A stretch of DNA of 64,000 bases. Source: an uncultured Sulfurovum sp. (GTDB taxonomy: Bacteria > Campylobacterota > Campylobacteria > Campylobacterales > Sulfurovaceae). The notes under the pieces were generated by a model. The model saw only the letters and a list, made by a program, of their open reading frames with translations. It ran no database searches and was not told the origin of the DNA. The stretch spans positions 1 through 64,000 of the forward strand of contig CACVAX010000041.1 in NCBI GenBank assembly GCA_902727935.1. Reading direction: 5' to 3'. The position numbers were made by a program, and so were the translations under genes. Shown here one piece after another: positions 1-9,107 of this stretch (the first letter of the stretch is position 1; every line of letters begins with the position of its first letter).

Positions 1-53
1 ACCAAATATTGTTACTTTATTTTATTTAGTCATTTGAATACTCTTTTCAAATA

Positions 54-120
54 CTCAAATAATTAAACAAAATAGCTCTGTCTTTAAAAAATAGCTTAGA
101 CTTCAGCTATTCTTTATAGG
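54..120 (-). repeat. Copy 1 of a ~65-bp dispersed hairpin repeat
   Basis: On minus: cctataaagAATAGCTgaagtctaAGCTATTtttt...ttgtttaattatttg. Confidence 0.75.
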
Positions 121-156
121 ATGGTTTGTTTTCTTTTCTGAAGATAGCATTTTAAG

Positions 157-663
157 CTACAAAACTCTTTGGTCTAAAATAAAATCACGTATTAGATGAA
201 TGAAAACTGGTATTCTTTGGTTTGCATCGACAGAAAAAGTTGCCAATTCTTCGTAGGTATCTTTGCGTTCGTCAAACAAGATTTTGGCTCTGGCTTCATC
301 TTGAAGTAAAGGACGTTTTTCACGCTCTCTTTTTGTTAAACGCTTGAGTATTACCTCAAAATCAGCATTGATATACACTATGAGCGACTTGTCAGAGATG
401 GAACTGTAAATAGGTAGTCCACCACCTGTAGCGATGATTTGACCTTTTTGTTGGGTTAAGCTATTAATACACTCTTGTTCAAGACCACGAAAATGCTCTT
501 CACCTTTTGTTTTAAAAATCTCGCTAACAGAAGCACCTTGTTCTTTTTCTATCATACTGTCAACGTCTACAAAGTTTTTAAACAGTTCTCTCGCAAGAAT
601 TCTTCCGACACTTGTTTTTCCTGATCCCATAAAGCCTATGAGAACGATGTTGTCATATACCAA
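157..663 (-). CDS. aroK: Shikimate kinase
   Basis: N-terminal P-loop 'NIVLIGFMGSGKTSVGRILA', 'GGGLPIY' and 'KRPLL' motifs; 168 aa. Confidence 0.93.
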   Translation of the reverse strand: MVYDNIVLIGFMGSGKTSVGRILARELFKNFVDVDSMIEKEQGASVSEIFKTKGEEHFRGLEQECINSLTQQKGQIIATGGGLPIYSSISDKSLIVYINADFEVILKRLTKREREKRPLLQDEARAKILFDERKDTYEELATFSVDANQRIPVFIHLIRDFILDQRVL

Positions 664-682
664 GAGTATTCCTTTTTTTGTT

Positions 683-1684
683 TTAGTTATCTAACATAAA
701 TGTTAATTCACAAATCACTTGTGCATGGTCACTTTTAAACAATAAATCATTATTATTTTCATGTAAGTGTTCATCAAATACCTTGTAATTTGTTACTTCA
801 GCCATTCTATCACTATTAGCTTTATCAAAATGATTTGAGATAAAAACATAGTCTAAAACATGACCTTTTCCTAAAAAGTAACTTGTTGGTTTTCTTTTTA
901 GCTCTTTTTGTTCAGGGTGAGGGTTGTGTATTGTTTCTTTATACTGGTAACTGGCATCATGTAAAACAAAACCTTCTTCACTGTTTTCTTGATGGTACTT
1001 ATGATTACTTAATGCATCAATGGTAAGAGAAAACTCTTTATCATTTAAATCACAGAGTAGTACGACTGGCTTGTCTTTAACTTTTTTGATGTTGTAAAAA
1101 AGTGAAGAGGCTTCACAAAGTCTTTGGTGCAATGAGGTTGCCGTAGTACCTTTAAGTGCTTTGGCTACAGATTTTTTTTTATGTTCTAAAGTATGCTCTT
1201 CAGTAAAACGATATTCAAATTCATTGAGTCTATTTGACTTTAAATGAGCGACATAAACCACAAGTTCTTGTTCGTTGGGTAGGGTGATGGTTGCTTTTAT
1301 GGGTACTCTGGCTAAGCCATAATGCCCTTTAAATTCATGCTTTTCAAAAAAAGGTATATGTACACGTACTCTTTGTATTTTACCTATAGGGTACTTTGAA
1401 GCAATGGCTACAGTAGTACTTGTATATGTTTTTTTTGTAAGTTTCGCTGTATCAACTGTTTCAAAATACTCAAAGCCTAACTCTTTGACAAGTGCTTCTA
1501 AGGCATCTCTCGAAAAGACCTCTTGAAAGCCAATAATATCACAATCCATTTTAAGGACTTGTTCTTTTATCCATGCTGTTTTATTAGCCCATTGTTCTTT
1601 GCTGAAGCGTTCTTTTTTAGTATACCAAGAGTAGGGTGGTTCGACAAATTGGAAGAGGTTGAAGGTGCCTAATTTTATTTTCAT
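683..1684 (-). CDS. Endonuclease/exonuclease/phosphatase family protein
   Basis: 'GTFNLFQF', 'IIGFQEVF', 'LLCDLND', 'DYVFISNHF', 'SDHAQVIC' motifs. Confidence 0.85.
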   Translation of the reverse strand: MKIKLGTFNLFQFVEPPYSWYTKKERFSKEQWANKTAWIKEQVLKMDCDIIGFQEVFSRDALEALVKELGFEYFETVDTAKLTKKTYTSTTVAIASKYPIGKIQRVRVHIPFFEKHEFKGHYGLARVPIKATITLPNEQELVVYVAHLKSNRLNEFEYRFTEEHTLEHKKKSVAKALKGTTATSLHQRLCEASSLFYNIKKVKDKPVVLLCDLNDKEFSLTIDALSNHKYHQENSEEGFVLHDASYQYKETIHNPHPEQKELKRKPTSYFLGKGHVLDYVFISNHFDKANSDRMAEVTNYKVFDEHLHENNNDLLFKSDHAQVICELTFMLDN

Positions 1685-1697
1685 GCTGGGATTATAG

Positions 1698-2276
1698 CTA
1701 AGTATTAAGACCTGACATTAAGATTTGTTCTTCTTCCATAGTAAGAAAACGCCATGTAGAACTTTCAATGTCAAGGTTAAAGTTTCCAATACTTATGCGT
1801 TTTAACTCCAAGACTTTTAAAGGTGTTCCAAACTTCGGGTCTTTTAATGCTCCAAAAAGCCGACGAATATGACGATTCTTTCCCTCACTAAGTTTCACTC
1901 TAAGTTTTGTTTTTGCAGCAGCCACGCTAATCTTTTCCACATCAAGAGCTTTGAGTATACCGTGTTTACTCTCTACCCCTTTTAGTGCTTGGTTAATGTG
2001 TTCATCTGTCACATGACCTCGAACCCAAATCTCATACACTTTAACACAGTTTCCAGGTTTAGTTAGGGAATTTCCCACTTGTCCATTGGTAGTGAAAAAG
2101 AGAAGCCCTTTAGATTCTAAGTCCAGTCGTCCAACTGGCATCCACCCATCAGTAAAAGCCCAATCGGGTAAAAGGTCGTATACGGTTTTTCGCCCACGTT
2201 CATCGGAACGTGTGACTATGTAGCCTTTTGGTTTGTTTAGGGCTAGGAGTTGTTTTGAGTTTGGCTTATTCATCTT
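1698..2276 (-). CDS. Pseudouridine synthase, RsuA/RluB/E/F type
   Basis: 'LALNKPKGYIVTRSDERGRKTVYDLLP', 'VGRLDLESKGLL', 'EGKNRHIRRLFG'; the ORF track starts slightly upstream (2297), M(NKPNSK) is a likely start. Confidence 0.85.
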   Translation of the reverse strand, partial: KMNKPNSKQLLALNKPKGYIVTRSDERGRKTVYDLLPDWAFTDGWMPVGRLDLESKGLLFFTTNGQVGNSLTKPGNCVKVYEIWVRGHVTDEHINQALKGVESKHGILKALDVEKISVAAAKTKLRVKLSEGKNRHIRRLFGALKDPKFGTPLKVLELKRISIGNFNLDIESSTWRFLTMEEEQILMSGLNT

Positions 2277-2435
2277 CAAACTCTTGCATAAAGTCATCTA
2301 TTTCACAGAATATTTTTGTTAACATTTTTTAGTCATCCTTTTAAATTTCACTGACTTTAAAATTATAGGATGACTACTCTTTTAAGCTTCTTTATCTCGT
2401 TTTGTTGTCGAACTTAGGTTATTAATATTATTAGT

Positions 2436-2500
2436 CTATAAAGAATAGCTGAAAGCAAAGCTATTTTTTGAGGACATAAGAAGATTGTTTAATTATTTGG
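2436..2500 (+). repeat. Copy 2 of the same repeat, opposite orientation
   Basis: ctataaagAATAGCTgaaagcaaAGCTATTtttt...ttgtttaattatttg. Confidence 0.75.
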
Positions 2501-2722
2501 GTCATTATGACCATCGTTATAATTTGGACTGATGGTTTAGACACTATTTTGTATATAAAATTTTCTATTACTATGGCTATTGTAGTTGTGGCTGGCATAT
2601 TGATATCTTTAGCATTACGAGAGTATGGTAGTGAAAAAAAGCTAAAAGACCATAATTACTTAGATTAGAATATCTCAATAAAAAAAGTTATATGCCAAAG
2701 AACTTTGACATATAGAGTTCAA

Positions 2723-3106
2723 TTATTTTAACTTACTAATGTGAGTAGCAATAGCACTAATTTGTCCATCAGAAATTGAGTAAGTTGCTTCTTGCATTAC
2801 GATACTGTCTTCATAAATAGCATATGCCCCATGTCTTTCATCTTGGTCTCTATAGGCTTTTATTTTTCGAGCTAAAGCACTAGCATCCATAGAAGCAATT
2901 GGTATCATTCCCTTTAAAGGTGTTTTTTCACCGTTTTCTCCATGACAAATTGAACAACGTTTTTTATAGAAAAGTGCACCATTTATTTTTGTGGTTGAAA
3001 CGGAAACTGATGTATTTGCATCCACACTTTTATTCTCATCCACAGTTTCTGTAGCCATTAAACTAGTACTTGCCAATAATGCAGTCATAATAATAATTTT
3101 TTTCAT
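2723..3106 (-). CDS. Small periplasmic c-type cytochrome
   Basis: Signal peptide 'MKKIIIMTALLASTSLMA', heme motif 'CSICH'; ATG at 3106 preceded by AGGAG, so the longer ORF start at 3175 is probably wrong. Confidence 0.75.
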   Translation of the reverse strand: MKKIIIMTALLASTSLMATETVDENKSVDANTSVSVSTTKINGALFYKKRCSICHGENGEKTPLKGMIPIASMDASALARKIKAYRDQDERHGAYAIYEDSIVMQEATYSISDGQISAIATHISKLK

Positions 3107-3391
3107 TTGTAAATCTCCTAAATAGTTAAAGTTTGTTACCTTCATAAGTATACTCCTCATAAACTTAAGACACAAGAAGAAACTAAGAGTAACATAGCTT
3201 TTTTAGATTAGCCATTTCTTACCATTAAAACGTTGTAGATGTTGAGACTCTTTTTATTAGGATTGTTTTGTTTAGTTTACAAAAATTATGCTTCGGAATG
3301 TGATCACCTAAATATTTTAAAAACTATTAAGGCTTATACTACTTTATTATTAATATAATTATTTAATAAAAATTTAATAATTGGAATTGGC

Positions 3392-3970
3392 ATGAATAAT
3401 TTACCTGACTCAAAAAGAAGCCGAAGATTAATATATGTAGATGCTTCAGGAATAGAAAATAATACAATTTTTAAAATAAGTTTGTATGATAAAGATAATA
3501 ATGCAACCTTTATTTTACAATTAGATGGTGTAGATAATAGTAGTGAAGCTGAAGAATATGCTATCTTTTATGCCATATTTTATATTAAAAAACATAATTG
3601 TTTTGGCTGTCATATTTTGTGTGACAATCAAAGTGCTGTAAATTCTAAAATGGTTCAGTTTTTAGCTAAAGAATATTCTATAGGGATTAGTTGGATACCA
3701 CGAGAAGCCAATATTATAGCTGATAAAATAGCTAAATTAGAGCCAACACTAAAAGAGACAGATTGGAATATATTGAAATTCTTTGTTGAACTTGTTAAGG
3801 CTCAATGTTATAATGTTCAAGACATACAACATGGGCAAAGTAAAGAGATAAGCGCATTAAAAGAGCAAATAGAAAAACAAAAAACTACTATTGATGTACG
3901 AAATACTAAAATATCAAATCAAGCTAAACAAATAACTGCTTTGAAAGTTAAAAAGGAAAAAATAAAATGA
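3392..3970 (+). CDS. RNase H-like fold protein with C-terminal coiled coil
   Basis: 'YVDASG', 'SSEAEEYAIFYAI', 'CDNQSAV', 'EANIIADKIA' spacing fits D-E-D-D of RNase HI-like (RVT_3) families; Lys/Glu-rich tail. Confidence 0.6.
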   Translation: MNNLPDSKRSRRLIYVDASGIENNTIFKISLYDKDNNATFILQLDGVDNSSEAEEYAIFYAIFYIKKHNCFGCHILCDNQSAVNSKMVQFLAKEYSIGISWIPREANIIADKIAKLEPTLKETDWNILKFFVELVKAQCYNVQDIQHGQSKEISALKEQIEKQKTTIDVRNTKISNQAKQITALKVKKEKIK

Positions 3971-4842
3971 TAAAAAATATAGCAATAACAGGTGGAACAC
4001 ATGGTAATGAACTAACAGGTGTTTATCTTGTAAAAAAGTGGCAAAATAATCCAGAGCTTATAAAACGTAGTAACTTTACTACCATAACACAGCTTATGAA
4101 CAAAAAAGCCATTAAAGAAGTTCGGCGTTATGTTGATCAAGATTTAAATAGGTCTTTTAGTTTAACCGATTTGGCGAATGATGGTTTAGATGCTCATGAA
4201 GCGAAGTTAGCTAAAGAGTTAAATGAGCTACTTGGTAAAAAAGGCTCTGAGAATCCTAAAGTAGATTTCATTGTGGACTTACACACGACTACAGCAAACA
4301 TGGGGCTTTCTATAGTGGTGAGTAATCAAAGTAAAATTACATGGAGAGCGATTGCTTATCTTTGTAAAATGGAACCTGCTTTAAAAGTGTATAGATGGTT
4401 GGGTGACATAGAAAATGCTTTTGTAGACTCAATGGCTCCTCATGGTTTTGCCATAGAAGTGGGTGCTGTGCCTCAAGGTGTTTTAAGAGCTGATTTGTTT
4501 TTAAAAACAGAAGCTTTGGTTTATCATCTTTTAAATTATGTGGAAAAAGAGAACAGTGGGGTAGATTTGGATTTAGATGATGAGGTGGAAATTTATGACC
4601 ATGAAGTATTAGTAGACTATCCACGTAATGACGCAGGTGACATTGTAGCCATGGTACATCAAGATAGACAAGACAAAGACTTTACATTAATAGAAAAAGG
4701 TAAGCCTTTATTTTTGACACTTGATAATAAAACCATAGTTTATGAGGGTGAATCAAAATATACTTTATTTGTGAATGAATCAGCTTATTATGAAAAGGGG
4801 TTTGCTATGACTTTGGCCAAGAAGAAGAGGATAAAGGTATAG
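3967..4842 (+). CDS. Succinylglutamate desuccinylase/aspartoacylase family protein
   Basis: 'ITGGTHGNELTG', 'DLNRSF', 'DFIVDLHTTTANMG'; ATGA overlap with previous ORF. Confidence 0.85.
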   Translation: MIKNIAITGGTHGNELTGVYLVKKWQNNPELIKRSNFTTITQLMNKKAIKEVRRYVDQDLNRSFSLTDLANDGLDAHEAKLAKELNELLGKKGSENPKVDFIVDLHTTTANMGLSIVVSNQSKITWRAIAYLCKMEPALKVYRWLGDIENAFVDSMAPHGFAIEVGAVPQGVLRADLFLKTEALVYHLLNYVEKENSGVDLDLDDEVEIYDHEVLVDYPRNDAGDIVAMVHQDRQDKDFTLIEKGKPLFLTLDNKTIVYEGESKYTLFVNESAYYEKGFAMTLAKKKRIKV

Positions 4843-4877
4843 GGTAGTTGATAGGATTATTGGTTTTAACCCTATCA
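4839..4877. promoter_or_regulatory. Overlapping inverted repeats between aspartoacylase stop and fic
   Basis: ATAGGGT(4839-4845)/ACCCTAT(4869-4875) and TGATAGG(4849-4855)/CCTATCA(4871-4877) share the same right arm. Confidence 0.4.
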
Positions 4878-4954
4878 TATTTGAGGTGATTATCTTGTTT
4901 AATCGTATCATTTATGTTAGTATGGTCAATATTAGACTTTAAAAAGGTTATACA

Positions 4955-6088
4955 TTGAGAGATAATCAACAATGGATTTGGCAAGATAAGAATTATCCTC
5001 ACTTTGAGTATGGCTCAAAAAAGATTAGCACTCTCATCGAATCAATCTCTATGAAACAAGGTGAACTTAGAGCTTTCAGTAAAATTCTGGGCAAAGAAAG
5101 TTTGGAACAAAGTCAACTGAATGCTCTTGAAAATGAAATCATATCCAGTTCAGCAATTGAAGGTGAGATACTAGACAGAGACAGTGTGAAGTCATCTATT
5201 AAAGAAAAATTGGGGATTGAAGTACCACAGTACTATAAAGAGAAAACTAAAGAGAGTAACTATGTGGATGTATTGATAGACGCTAATACAAACTATAAGC
5301 AGAATCTAACTGTTGAAAAGCTTTTTTCTTGGCATTATAAAATGTTTGAAAATTATAACAGTAAGATATGGAATATAGAAATTGGTACTTTTAGAAATAC
5401 AGGTACCATGCAAGTTGTATCAGGAGTGATAGGAAAACAAAAAGTTTTTTATGAAGCTCCAAATAGTACAGTAGTTAATGAAGAAATGAACAGCTATATA
5501 AAGTGGTTTAATGAGACTCCAGCCTCTTTGTCAAAAGTATGTATTGCTCATTTATGGTTTGTAATTATTCACCCTTTTGATGATGGAAATGGACGAATTA
5601 CACGAGCTATTACTGACATGGTACTTTCGGCAATAGAAAATACAAATACATCACGACTTTATTCTATGTCTAAGAGTATTAATAGTGACCGTAAAGGGTA
5701 TTATAAAGCTTTAGAAAAGACAACGGGTTACATTAAAAAAGACAACCTAATAGATATTACATTTTGGTGTGAATGGTTTTTGAAAATGCTAGAAAAATCT
5801 CTTATAGAAGCTATAGCATCGATAGTGTATGTGGTGGATAAAGCTAAGTTTTGGGACAAACATAGAAATAATCCAATAAATGAGAGACAAACAAAAGTTT
5901 TAAACAGTATCTTGGACAAAGGTATGGAAAATTTTGAGGGTGGACTTAGTACTAAGAAATACATAAAAATTACAGGTACTACTTCTGCAACGGCTTCACG
6001 AGATATTAAGAGTTTAGTAAAAATGGGTTGTATTAAACAAGTTGATGGAAGTTCTGGTCGTAGTGTTCGGTATGAGGTTTTGGTATAG
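4955..6088 (+). CDS. Fic family protein (class II, N-terminal inhibitory motif), TTG start
   Basis: Fic core 'HPFDDGNGRITRAI', inhibitory-helix type 'SSSAIEGE', N-terminal 'WQDKNYPHF' (DUF4172-like), C-terminal winged-helix-like region. Confidence 0.88.
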   Translation: MRDNQQWIWQDKNYPHFEYGSKKISTLIESISMKQGELRAFSKILGKESLEQSQLNALENEIISSSAIEGEILDRDSVKSSIKEKLGIEVPQYYKEKTKESNYVDVLIDANTNYKQNLTVEKLFSWHYKMFENYNSKIWNIEIGTFRNTGTMQVVSGVIGKQKVFYEAPNSTVVNEEMNSYIKWFNETPASLSKVCIAHLWFVIIHPFDDGNGRITRAITDMVLSAIENTNTSRLYSMSKSINSDRKGYYKALEKTTGYIKKDNLIDITFWCEWFLKMLEKSLIEAIASIVYVVDKAKFWDKHRNNPINERQTKVLNSILDKGMENFEGGLSTKKYIKITGTTSATASRDIKSLVKMGCIKQVDGSSGRSVRYEVLV

Positions 6089-6115
6089 CTTATTCATGTT
6101 TGGAGGTAGAAGGTA

Positions 6116-8065
6116 TTAGCTCAACTCCTCCTCCATCTCCAAAACCTCTAAATATCTCTCAGACATTTCCTCATACTCAGCCTTTACCTTCTTAAGCTCA
6201 TCCGTAACATTTATAAGCCCTTTGGCTTCATAACATTCTGCATCATAGAGACAAGCATTGAGTTCATCTATTTTGGCTTCTAACGCGTCGATGAGGTCTG
6301 GTAAACGTTCTAAGTCTCTTTGATCTTTGTAACTTAGTTTTGTTTTCTTTTTTTCTTCTTTTACTTGTGCTACTGGGGTGGCTTTAGCTGTTTTAACTTC
6401 TTTTTCTATTTCGTAGAGTTCATTGATATTTTTTTCAATAAGTAGGTATTCGCTATACTCTTGGAATGACTCTTCAACTACACCATCTCCTTTAAATATG
6501 AGCAGTTTATTGGCTATTTTGTCAATGAAGTAACGGTCATGACTTACGAAAATGAGCGCTCCAGGGAAGTTGAGAAGTTTTTCTTCTAAGATGTTAATGG
6601 TTTGGATGTCCAAGTCATTGGTTGGTTCATCGAGAATAAGGCAGTCTACCTTTCGTGTAAAGAGTAGGGCAAGAGCCACACGGTTTTTTTCTCCACCAGA
6701 TAACATTCCTAATTTTTTAAGCATGTATTCTTCTGGGAATAAAAAGGATTTCATGTAGGCAAACACGTGCATGTTGTTACCCATGACATCGACAATGTCG
6801 CCACCGTCGGGACAGAAGGTATCTAAAATGGTTTTGTTTTCGTCGAGCATTTCACGGTGCTGGTCGAAATAGCCCACTTTAAAGTCACCCTTGTCTATGC
6901 TTCCTTTGTTTGCTTCTATTCTTCCTAACAGTAATTTAAGTAGGGTAGATTTTCCTGAACCGTTGTGACCTACAATGGCAATTCTGTCTTTTTGTAAGAT
7001 TCTTGTGGTAAATCCTTCGATGAGGTTTTTATCTGCAATTTTGTAATGTAAGTTTTCAATGTCAAAAAGCATTTTCTTTTTGGACATTCCTTTTTCACCA
7101 TCACGGTTAAAACTTTTTTTCTCACGTTCTAAATCAACTTGCATTTTACGAATAAGGGTTGGATCTTTTTTAGCTTGGTCTCTAAGTTCAAAAACCCTTG
7201 CTTTTCGTCCTTGGTTTCTGGTGAGTCTTGCTTTTACTCCACGGCTTAACCACTCTTCTTCTTTTTTGAGGAATTTTAACAAAGTGTTATGCGTTTTAGC
7301 CATGCTTCTCATGCGTGCTTCTTTTAGCACAAGGTACTGGTCATAACCACCTTCATAAGAATAGATGTTCATGTTTTCAACTTCCACCGTACGTGTAACA
7401 ATACTATTAATAAAGTGTCTGTCGTGAGAAATGATGAGTAGGGTAAATTTTTCTTTTAGGAGAATCTCTTCTAGGAATTCAACCATATAAACATCAAGGT
7501 GGTTAGTTGGCTCATCTAGTAACAGTACGTCAGGTTTTTTCAAAATGAGAGAAGCCAAAGCAACACGGCGTTGTTCTCCCCCTGAAAGTGTGTTTACATC
7601 TCGGTATTCGTACTCTTTGAGTTTAAACTCTTGGAGGACACGTTCTATTTTGTCGTCTAAGTTCCATGCGTTGTGATGGTCTAAGTAGTTTGATATTTGT
7701 GAATGCTCATCTAAAAGCTTTGTGTTTTCAAAATCTTCAGCAATGAGTTGTGAGAGTTCTTCATAACGTTGTTTTGCCGAGCTTAAATCTGCAAGTTCAT
7801 TTTCAATGGCATCACGTACGTTTAATCCATCATCAAAAGTAGGGTTTTGGTCTAAGGAATCGATGATAATACTTTTGTCTAAAACTCGCGTTCCTTCATC
7901 AGCTGTTACTTCACCTGAGATGATTTTTATAAGCGTAGATTTACCACAACCGTTCTGCCCTACAATAGCGACTCTTTCGCCCTCATTTAGTTGAAAGTCG
8001 ACCCCTTTAAGAAGTTGCTTTACGTCATAATTTTTAGCGATGTTAAAGAGACCGACAAGTGCCAT
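6116..8065 (-). CDS. ABC-F family ATPase (Uup-like)
   Basis: Two ABC domains: 'GQNGCGKSTL', 'LSGGEQRRVALA', '[11 protein letters not shown]', 'LSGGEKNRVALA', 'ILDEPTNDLD'; C-terminal coiled coil. Confidence 0.92.
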   Translation of the reverse strand: MALVGLFNIAKNYDVKQLLKGVDFQLNEGERVAIVGQNGCGKSTLIKIISGEVTADEGTRVLDKSIIIDSLDQNPTFDDGLNVRDAIENELADLSSAKQRYEELSQLIAEDFENTKLLDEHSQISNYLDHHNAWNLDDKIERVLQEFKLKEYEYRDVNTLSGGEQRRVALASLILKKPDVLLLDEPTNHLDVYMVEFLEEILLKEKFTLLIISHDRHFINSIVTRTVEVENMNIYSYEGGYDQYLVLKEARMRSMAKTHNTLLKFLKKEEEWLSRGVKARLTRNQGRKARVFELRDQAKKDPTLIRKMQVDLEREKKSFNRDGEKGMSKKKMLFDIENLHYKIADKNLIEGFTTRILQKDRIAIVGHNGSGKSTLLKLLLGRIEANKGSIDKGDFKVGYFDQHREMLDENKTILDTFCPDGGDIVDVMGNNMHVFAYMKSFLFPEEYMLKKLGMLSGGEKNRVALALLFTRKVDCLILDEPTNDLDIQTINILEEKLLNFPGALIFVSHDRYFIDKIANKLLIFKGDGVVEESFQEYSEYLLIEKNINELYEIEKEVKTAKATPVAQVKEEKKKTKLSYKDQRDLERLPDLIDALEAKIDELNACLYDAECYEAKGLINVTDELKKVKAEYEEMSERYLEVLEMEEELS

Positions 8066-8155
8066 GGAGAATCCTTGAAAATAATTGTGGGATTATAGCT
8101 AAATTTGGTATAATCATTTTAGTGTCAAACTTAATAAGTAATTAAAGGACGAGAA

Positions 8156-8353
8156 GTGATTAAAGATATATTAGATGGTACGAAAGAAGTGCTAGTAGAG
8201 TTAACTACAGGTATGGTAGAAACATGTAAAGAACTTTCTTTACAATCCACTACACTATGTGATGATATTGAAGTTAAATTAATGGGAACTTATCAGGAAA
8301 TCGAGGCTTATGAAAAGGCTAAATTAGAACAGAGTGTAAAAGAGGCAGCATAA
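8156..8353 (+). CDS. Small conserved hypothetical protein, GTG start
   Basis: 65 aa acidic ORF immediately upstream of the TIGR02757-like gene. Confidence 0.5.
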   Translation: MIKDILDGTKEVLVELTTGMVETCKELSLQSTTLCDDIEVKLMGTYQEIEAYEKAKLEQSVKEAA

Positions 8354-9099
8354 TAGATAATATTCGTTTACGCCTTGAAGAAGAGGTCAAGAGTAGAAAT
8401 TCTGGGCTTGAAATTTCCAGTGAAAGACCAGACCCTCTTTTAATAGCCAAAAAATATAATAACGAAAACATTGCACTTATTTGTGCTTTGTTTGCTTACG
8501 GTAATGTAAAAGCCATTATTAAGTTTTTAGAGAGTTTAGATTTTACGCTTTTAAAAGCTTCTGATGATGTTATTACAAAAGAACTTTCCTCACATTATTA
8601 TCGTTTTCAAAACTCCCAAGACGTTGCATCACTGTTTATTGCTTTAAAGCGTTTAGAAGAAGTAGATAGCATTGAAAATATTTTTTATGAAGCTTATAAA
8701 AAAGAAGAGAATGTTTTGGATGGTTTATGGAGTTTTATTACTGTTATGCAAGAACTTTATCCACGAGAAAGTAGGGGGTATAAGTTTTTAGTAGGTTCAG
8801 TACCTAAAAAAATTAATTCGGCAGGAACGTATAAGCGTTATTTGATGTTTTTACGTTGGATGGTGCGTTCAGATGAGTTGGATTTGGGTTTATGGTCAAA
8901 GATAGATAAAAAAGATTTGTTGATGCCGTTGGATACTCATACCTTTAAAGTCTCTCAAAAATTAGGACTACTTAAACGAAAAACTTATGACATGAAAGCT
9001 GTATTGGAGTTGACTGAGACGCTTAAGGGGTTTGATGCTTCTGACCCCATAAAATATGACTTTGCACTCTATCGTTTGGGGCAAGAAAAAATTATTTGA
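8353..9099 (+). CDS. TIGR02757 family protein
   Basis: 'DPLLIAKKYNNENIALICALFAYGNVKAIIKFLESL', 'PLDTHTFKVSQKLGLL'; the conserved N-terminus lies upstream of the ORF-track start 8488 but has no ATG/GTG/TTG; ATA at 8353 has AGAGG 7 nt upstream. Confidence 0.65.
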   Translation: MDNIRLRLEEEVKSRNSGLEISSERPDPLLIAKKYNNENIALICALFAYGNVKAIIKFLESLDFTLLKASDDVITKELSSHYYRFQNSQDVASLFIALKRLEEVDSIENIFYEAYKKEENVLDGLWSFITVMQELYPRESRGYKFLVGSVPKKINSAGTYKRYLMFLRWMVRSDELDLGLWSKIDKKDLLMPLDTHTFKVSQKLGLLKRKTYDMKAVLELTETLKGFDASDPIKYDFALYRLGQEKII

Positions 9100-9107
9100 A
9101 CCATTTG

